Part shown: positions 21,180 through 24,426 of the stretch, piece after piece
Numbering within the stretch: the stretch's first letter is position 1
Layout of the letters: each line of letters opens with the position of its first letter
DNA from: a virus
DNA length: 24,426 nucleotides
Virus record (IMG/VR): IMGVR_UViG_3300031251_000098
Span: 1 to 24,426 of that record
Direction: 5' to 3' (one strand)
Program-made: the position numbers and the translations under genes
The notes under the pieces: model-generated
The model's input: the letters and a program-made list of their open reading frames with translations, nothing else
The model's database searches: none
What the model was told of the DNA's origin: nothing

Positions 21180-22418
21180 ATGTCGTTGCTACTCCTATAC
21201 CAACAAAATCTAGGCGCACCAGCAGCAAACCCAGGCCCGTTCGGCACGTTCGCTGATACCCCGTTTGCTGGTGGCCCGTTCGCTGGTGCTGTTCCAGCAG
21301 GTGGCGGGGGAGGCGGTGGAACAACAAATAATCAGACCGTCTCGGCTACGGCTACAACCGTCGCTACATGGATTAAGGCTGCGGCCAAGGGCATAGCGTC
21401 CTCTTCTATTTCGGCAACAACGCTTCGCCGTTCTGTAGGCAAAACTGTATCTGTCGTTTCTGCTTCCGCGACCACACTTATTAGGTCTGCCGGTAAGATT
21501 GTTTCGGTGTCGTCGGTTACGACCACAACCGCGACGGCTATCAAGGTATTTCTGAAGACCGTATCAGCGGCGTCAACGACAACCACAAGTTTCTTGCGCT
21601 CGGTCGGGAAGAGCGTCCCGGTTGTTTCAGCCTCTTCCACGTCATTCTTCAAGTCTGTCGCGAAGAAGATAGCCGCGTCGTCTGCAACGGCTACCATTGC
21701 CAATGCGTCGAAAACATTCCTAAAGACCATAACCGTAACAGCAACGACAGCCACGGTTGTTTTAGCCAATAAGGCGTTCCTGAAGACTATAGCCGTTACT
21801 TCTGCCACTGCGGCGTCGTTTAGTCGTGCCGTAGGAAAGATAGTCTCTGTCTCATCTACATCGTCCGTCGCTTTGGCTGCTGGCAGGGCATATACGAAAC
21901 TGATATTGGTTGCGTCTGCGACGACTACGACAACCACGTATCTTAGGGTTAAGCTCGTCTCAATTCTAGCGACTGCATATACGACATCTGGCGTCGTGAA
22001 GTTGTCTGGTAAGATTGTAGCCCCGGCAGTATCCACGGCGTCTTCGTTTACTAGATCGGCGGCAAAGCTGATTGTTGGTTCGTCAATCAGCTCCGTCTCT
22101 TACGCGAAGGCGGGCGCTAGAACCATATCCGCGTCAAGTTCCACATCCACATCAACTGTCAGGAACAGGACTATCAGCCGCGCTATAAGCGCTGTTGTCT
22201 CATCAACTGTTAGCATCAGGAAGCTGGCCGGTAAGATTGTTGCTGTTGTGGTGTCGTCGCTCACCAAGACGCTTGGAACACCATCCCAATCCTACTTCGG
22301 TGACGACGCTGAGTTCACATGGAGCGCGCCAACTACCGTCGCTTATTTGTCGGCACCAACTGTAAGTTCTACTGTTTCCCCGCAAAGCGTTACGAAATTC
22401 GAGTGGAGTGACGAGTAA
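21180..22418 (+). CDS. Tandem-repeat virion protein (412 aa)
   Basis: ATG 21180 follows TAGGAG with a nine-base gap. After a short hydrophobic start ([12 protein letters not shown]), a Pro/Gly/Phe-rich stretch ([20 protein letters not shown]) and a run of seven Gly, residues 51-366 consist of about 17 degenerate repeats of 18-20 residues. Each begins with K-[TIS]-[VI]-x-V and has Ser/Ala/Thr filler and often R-S-x-G before the next Lys (for example [18 protein letters not shown]). The last 46 residues are an unrelated, more ordered end with several aromatics. Repeats of this K(T/I)(V/I)SV type are common in environmental phage fibre regions and probably form an elongated beta solenoid or fibre shaft. 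The next gene starts on the last base of its stop (TAATG). Confidence 0.8.
   Translation: MSLLLLYQQNLGAPAANPGPFGTFADTPFAGGPFAGAVPAGGGGGGGTTNNQTVSATATTVATWIKAAAKGIASSSISATTLRRSVGKTVSVVSASATTLIRSAGKIVSVSSVTTTTATAIKVFLKTVSAASTTTTSFLRSVGKSVPVVSASSTSFFKSVAKKIAASSATATIANASKTFLKTITVTATTATVVLANKAFLKTIAVTSATAASFSRAVGKIVSVSSTSSVALAAGRAYTKLILVASATTTTTTYLRVKLVSILATAYTTSGVVKLSGKIVAPAVSTASSFTRSAAKLIVGSSISSVSYAKAGARTISASSSTSTSTVRNRTISRAISAVVSSTVSIRKLAGKIVAVVVSSLTKTLGTPSQSYFGDDAEFTWSAPTTVAYLSAPTVSSTVSPQSVTKFEWSDE
21330..22277 (+). repeat. About 17 degenerate 18-20-residue coding repeats
   Basis: The repeats are clear at protein level (Lys every 18-20 residues followed by a hydrophobic strand) but diverged at DNA level, so recent slippage is not evident. 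The periodic composition also keeps one antisense frame open (21332-22036), which is a side effect and not a gene. Confidence 0.75.
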
Positions 22419-24274
22419 TGGGTTTGTTCTACGACAGAGCAGCAATGACTGTATCTGGCACGCCTGGAACTGGGCCTGTTACTCTTGCAGCCGCATATAC
22501 CGCTCACCAAACGTTCTCCGCCGCCGGCGTCGTGGACGGCCAGACCATTGCATACACGATAGAAGACGGTAATCTGTGGGAGATCGGGCGCGGTACGTAT
22601 AGTTCTACCGGTCCGGCTCTCACGCGAACGACGATCTTGTATTCGTCCGGCGGCGGTGGCGCTATCAGCGCTACGTCTGCGGCTATTGTGTTCATCCCGT
22701 TCATTGCTGAGAATGTGCATGACACGACCACCGTGTTGCCTGTTGCGAGCGGGGGCACTGGAACGGCGTCGCCTAGTATCGTCGCCGGGACTAACGTAAC
22801 TGTTACGGGGACGTGGCCGAACCAGACGGTAAATTCTACCGCGGGCGGTATGACTTACCCTGGCGCTGGCATTGGCAACTCAACTGGGTCTGCGTGGGGA
22901 ACTTCCTACACGACAAGCGGCTCTGGAACTGTTCTGGCGCTGACTACCAGCCCTACGTTTGTTACCCCTGCCTTGGGCACGCCGGCCAGTGGCGCGCTTA
23001 CGAACTGCACAAGCATCCCTGTCGCCAATGCTACGGGCAACCTCCCGGTTGCCAACCTTGGTTCTGGAACGAGCGCGTCGTCGTCTACGTTCTGGCGTGG
23101 TGATGGAACATGGGCGACGCCTGCTAGCGGAAGTCTGACGATCGGCACAACGTCTATCGCGAGCGGCACGACAGGCCGCATCCTATACGATAACGCCGCC
23201 GTGGTAGGCGAGGCGCTTTTAACCTATTCTGCGGCGAACTTGCAGCTTGGTGCTGCTGACGTTGCCGGCGCTCCTGTTGCTCAAACACTATCAGCGCAGT
23301 CTGCGAGCGGCATATCGAACACAGCAGGTGCTAACCTCACAATCAATGGGTCTGCTGGAACAGGCACGGGAGCTGGCGGTTCGATTATCTTACAAGTAGC
23401 TCCTGCTGCGACGACGAACACTACGAAGAATGCTTATGCCACGGCACTGACCATAGCAGGCGATAAAAGTTTTACGTTTGCTGGTAACATCTCTGTCGGA
23501 GCCAACGATGTACATGTAAACAACTCTTGCTACGTTGGGTGGCAGGGAAACCTTGTTTCCAAGAGTTCCGGGCAGATTGGTTTTACGAACGGAGTCGCTA
23601 ACGGCGGCAATAACTCGCCTGATACAATGTTTACGCGCTTCGCCGCTGCGAACCTACAGCTTGGCGCTGCCGACGCCGCCGCACCTGTCGCGCAAACCCT
23701 CCAGGTACAATCTGTCGTTGCTGGAACTACAAACACCGCTGGCGCTGCGTTGGTGATTGGTGGCTCTAAATCAACCGGCACAGGTGTCGGTGGATCTATT
23801 GTCATTAAAACATCTGCGTCTGGCTCCACAGGCTCTACGCAGAACGCGTTTGTTACGGTTCTAACAATCAATGCCAGCCCGACGACGACTTCAACGCCGG
23901 GTTCTGTGGTTGCGTCAGGTGCGCTCACGTCTGCCTCTGCTACAGGCGGCATTGGTTACTCAACCGGTGCTGGTGGAACTGTCACTCAGGCGACTTCGCG
24001 CACAACTGGCGTAACGCTCAATACGGCGACCGGTGCAATCACGCTTGTTAGTGCCGCTGGTTCTGCGACGTTCCAGACATTCACTGTCACCAATTCATCT
24101 GTCGCTGCGACAGATGCTGTCGTCGTTGTGCAGAAGTCTGGAGCTGACTTGAACGAGATACACGTTACTGCAGTTGCGGCTGGGTCGTTCAACATCTCAT
24201 TTAGAACAACGGGCGGCACCACTACTGAGCAGCCGGTGTTCAACTTTACCGTCATAAAAGGCGTGACGGCTTAA
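22418..24274 (+). CDS. Large tail/head fibre protein with repeat shaft (618 aa)
   Basis: ATG 22418 overlaps the previous stop. Modules: residues 1-105, N-terminal attachment module ([18 protein letters not shown], then [34 protein letters not shown]) resembling that of the 19206 protein; about 105-250, shaft repeats of the [33 protein letters not shown] and [16 protein letters not shown] type, very common in phage fibres; 271-348 and about 408-485, two related 78-residue units with NLQLGAAD...[16 protein letters not shown] and [10 protein letters not shown]; and about 530-618, the beta domain shared with the 9683 protein. No catalytic residues for a polysaccharide depolymerase and no chaperone domain were recognised. 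Likely the main host-contact fibre or a capsid-attached adhesin. Confidence 0.85.
   Translation: MGLFYDRAAMTVSGTPGTGPVTLAAAYTAHQTFSAAGVVDGQTIAYTIEDGNLWEIGRGTYSSTGPALTRTTILYSSGGGGAISATSAAIVFIPFIAENVHDTTTVLPVASGGTGTASPSIVAGTNVTVTGTWPNQTVNSTAGGMTYPGAGIGNSTGSAWGTSYTTSGSGTVLALTTSPTFVTPALGTPASGALTNCTSIPVANATGNLPVANLGSGTSASSSTFWRGDGTWATPASGSLTIGTTSIASGTTGRILYDNAAVVGEALLTYSAANLQLGAADVAGAPVAQTLSAQSASGISNTAGANLTINGSAGTGTGAGGSIILQVAPAATTNTTKNAYATALTIAGDKSFTFAGNISVGANDVHVNNSCYVGWQGNLVSKSSGQIGFTNGVANGGNNSPDTMFTRFAAANLQLGAADAAAPVAQTLQVQSVVAGTTNTAGAALVIGGSKSTGTGVGGSIVIKTSASGSTGSTQNAFVTVLTINASPTTTSTPGSVVASGALTSASATGGIGYSTGAGGTVTQATSRTTGVTLNTATGAITLVSAAGSATFQTFTVTNSSVAATDAVVVVQKSGADLNEIHVTAVAAGSFNISFRTTGGTTTEQPVFNFTVIKGVTA
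23228..23460 (+). repeat. Fibre unit copy 1 (78 aa)
   Basis: First copy of an internal duplication in the fibre gene, starting [11 protein letters not shown] and ending ATALTIAG. It aligns over its whole length with the second copy at 23640-23874, with a one-residue shift near the start and roughly half of the residues shared by eye. Confidence 0.7.
23640..23874 (+). repeat. Fibre unit copy 2 (78 aa)
   Basis: Second copy of the unit, starting [11 protein letters not shown] and ending VTVLTINA. Between the copies lies a spacer of about 60 residues with a different composition ([13 protein letters not shown]), which could be a separate small domain or a loop at the fibre tip. Confidence 0.7.
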
Positions 24275-24287
24275 TGAGGAGAGAAGG

Positions 24288-24426
24288 ATGAATAAGATTC
24301 TTGTGGAGTTAGATCAGGATGACCTGAACACGCTTCAGGCGCTTCTTGATGCTGCTGTCAAGGCCACTGGGCTACAGGGCGCAAAAGCGGCTATTGGCAT
24401 TATGGCGAAGCTTGAGGCCGCTGTTG
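24288..24426 (+). CDS. Partial helical protein cut by the window end (46+ aa)
   Basis: ATG 24288 follows GAGGAGAGAAGG, a strong ribosome binding site, 13 bases after the fibre stop. The visible 46 residues start MNKILVELDQDDLNTLQALL and continue as Ala/Leu-rich amphipathic helix (KAAIGIMAKLEAAV), a likely coiled coil. It is open at the right edge. The style resembles the 676 protein. No function can be given from this part. Confidence 0.75.
   Translation, partial: MNKILVELDQDDLNTLQALLDAAVKATGLQGAKAAIGIMAKLEAAV

Noticed and set aside
21332-22036. 234-aa antisense frame over the repeat protein
   Set aside because: Open only because Ser/Thr/Ala/Val-rich repeats avoid antisense stops.
21330-22277. 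CRISPR-like or DNA-level tandem repeat array
   Set aside because: The periodicity is in the protein; DNA repeats are diverged and have no constant spacer/repeat structure.

Overview
This window is the late, virion-building part of a tailed double-stranded DNA phage (Caudoviricetes), most likely a podovirus-type virion. Every convincing gene lies on the + strand. The recognisable order is large terminase (977), P22-type portal (2662), acidic scaffold (4990), N4-gp56-type major capsid protein (8275), head-tail adaptor (10702), two internal-virion-like proteins including an 1822-residue polyvalent protein (13151), then glycine/threonine/alanine-rich fibre and decoration proteins up to the right edge. 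There is no tail tube, sheath or tape-measure gene. No integrase, replication gene, lysis enzyme, tRNA, rRNA, insertion sequence or CRISPR array was seen. The host cannot be named from the sequence. Base composition is moderately GC-rich, and ribosome binding sites are mostly AGAGAG- or GGAG-like with frequent TTG/GTG starts, which suits a Gram-negative host (inference).

Region by region: 1-675 holds a possible small membrane peptide, a stretch with tandem hairpins and no convincing gene, and a short proline-rich protein. 676-4990 is packaging and portal, with a 260-base gap (2402-2661) that contains unusually strong inverted repeats. 4990-5916 is the scaffold. 5932-8160 is an accessory block of eight small or medium genes wedged between scaffold and capsid, where many phages have nothing. 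It contains a clear Tad2 (DUF2829) anti-Thoeris protein, a calcineurin-like metallophosphoesterase with an N-terminal helix-turn-helix, four hypothetical proteins and two overlapping hydrophobic micropeptides (19 and 23 residues). 8275-11475 is capsid, decoration and adaptor. 11528-18619 is the internal or ejected protein pair. 18638-24426 is the fibre and adhesin module, ending in a gene cut by the window edge.

How the parts fit together: terminase packages DNA through the portal into a shell built by scaffold and capsid protein; the adaptor closes the head; the two large proteins are probably carried inside the virion and enter the cell with the DNA; the 3' genes supply appendages for host contact. 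The most interesting biology is counter-defence and early takeover. Tad2 neutralises a cyclic ADP-ribose immune signal, and the 1822-residue protein carries what looks like an ADP-ribosyltransferase-type domain. The genes around Tad2, including the phosphoesterase and the micropeptides, are reasonable candidates for further anti-defence functions. That last point is inference from position, not something the sequence proves.
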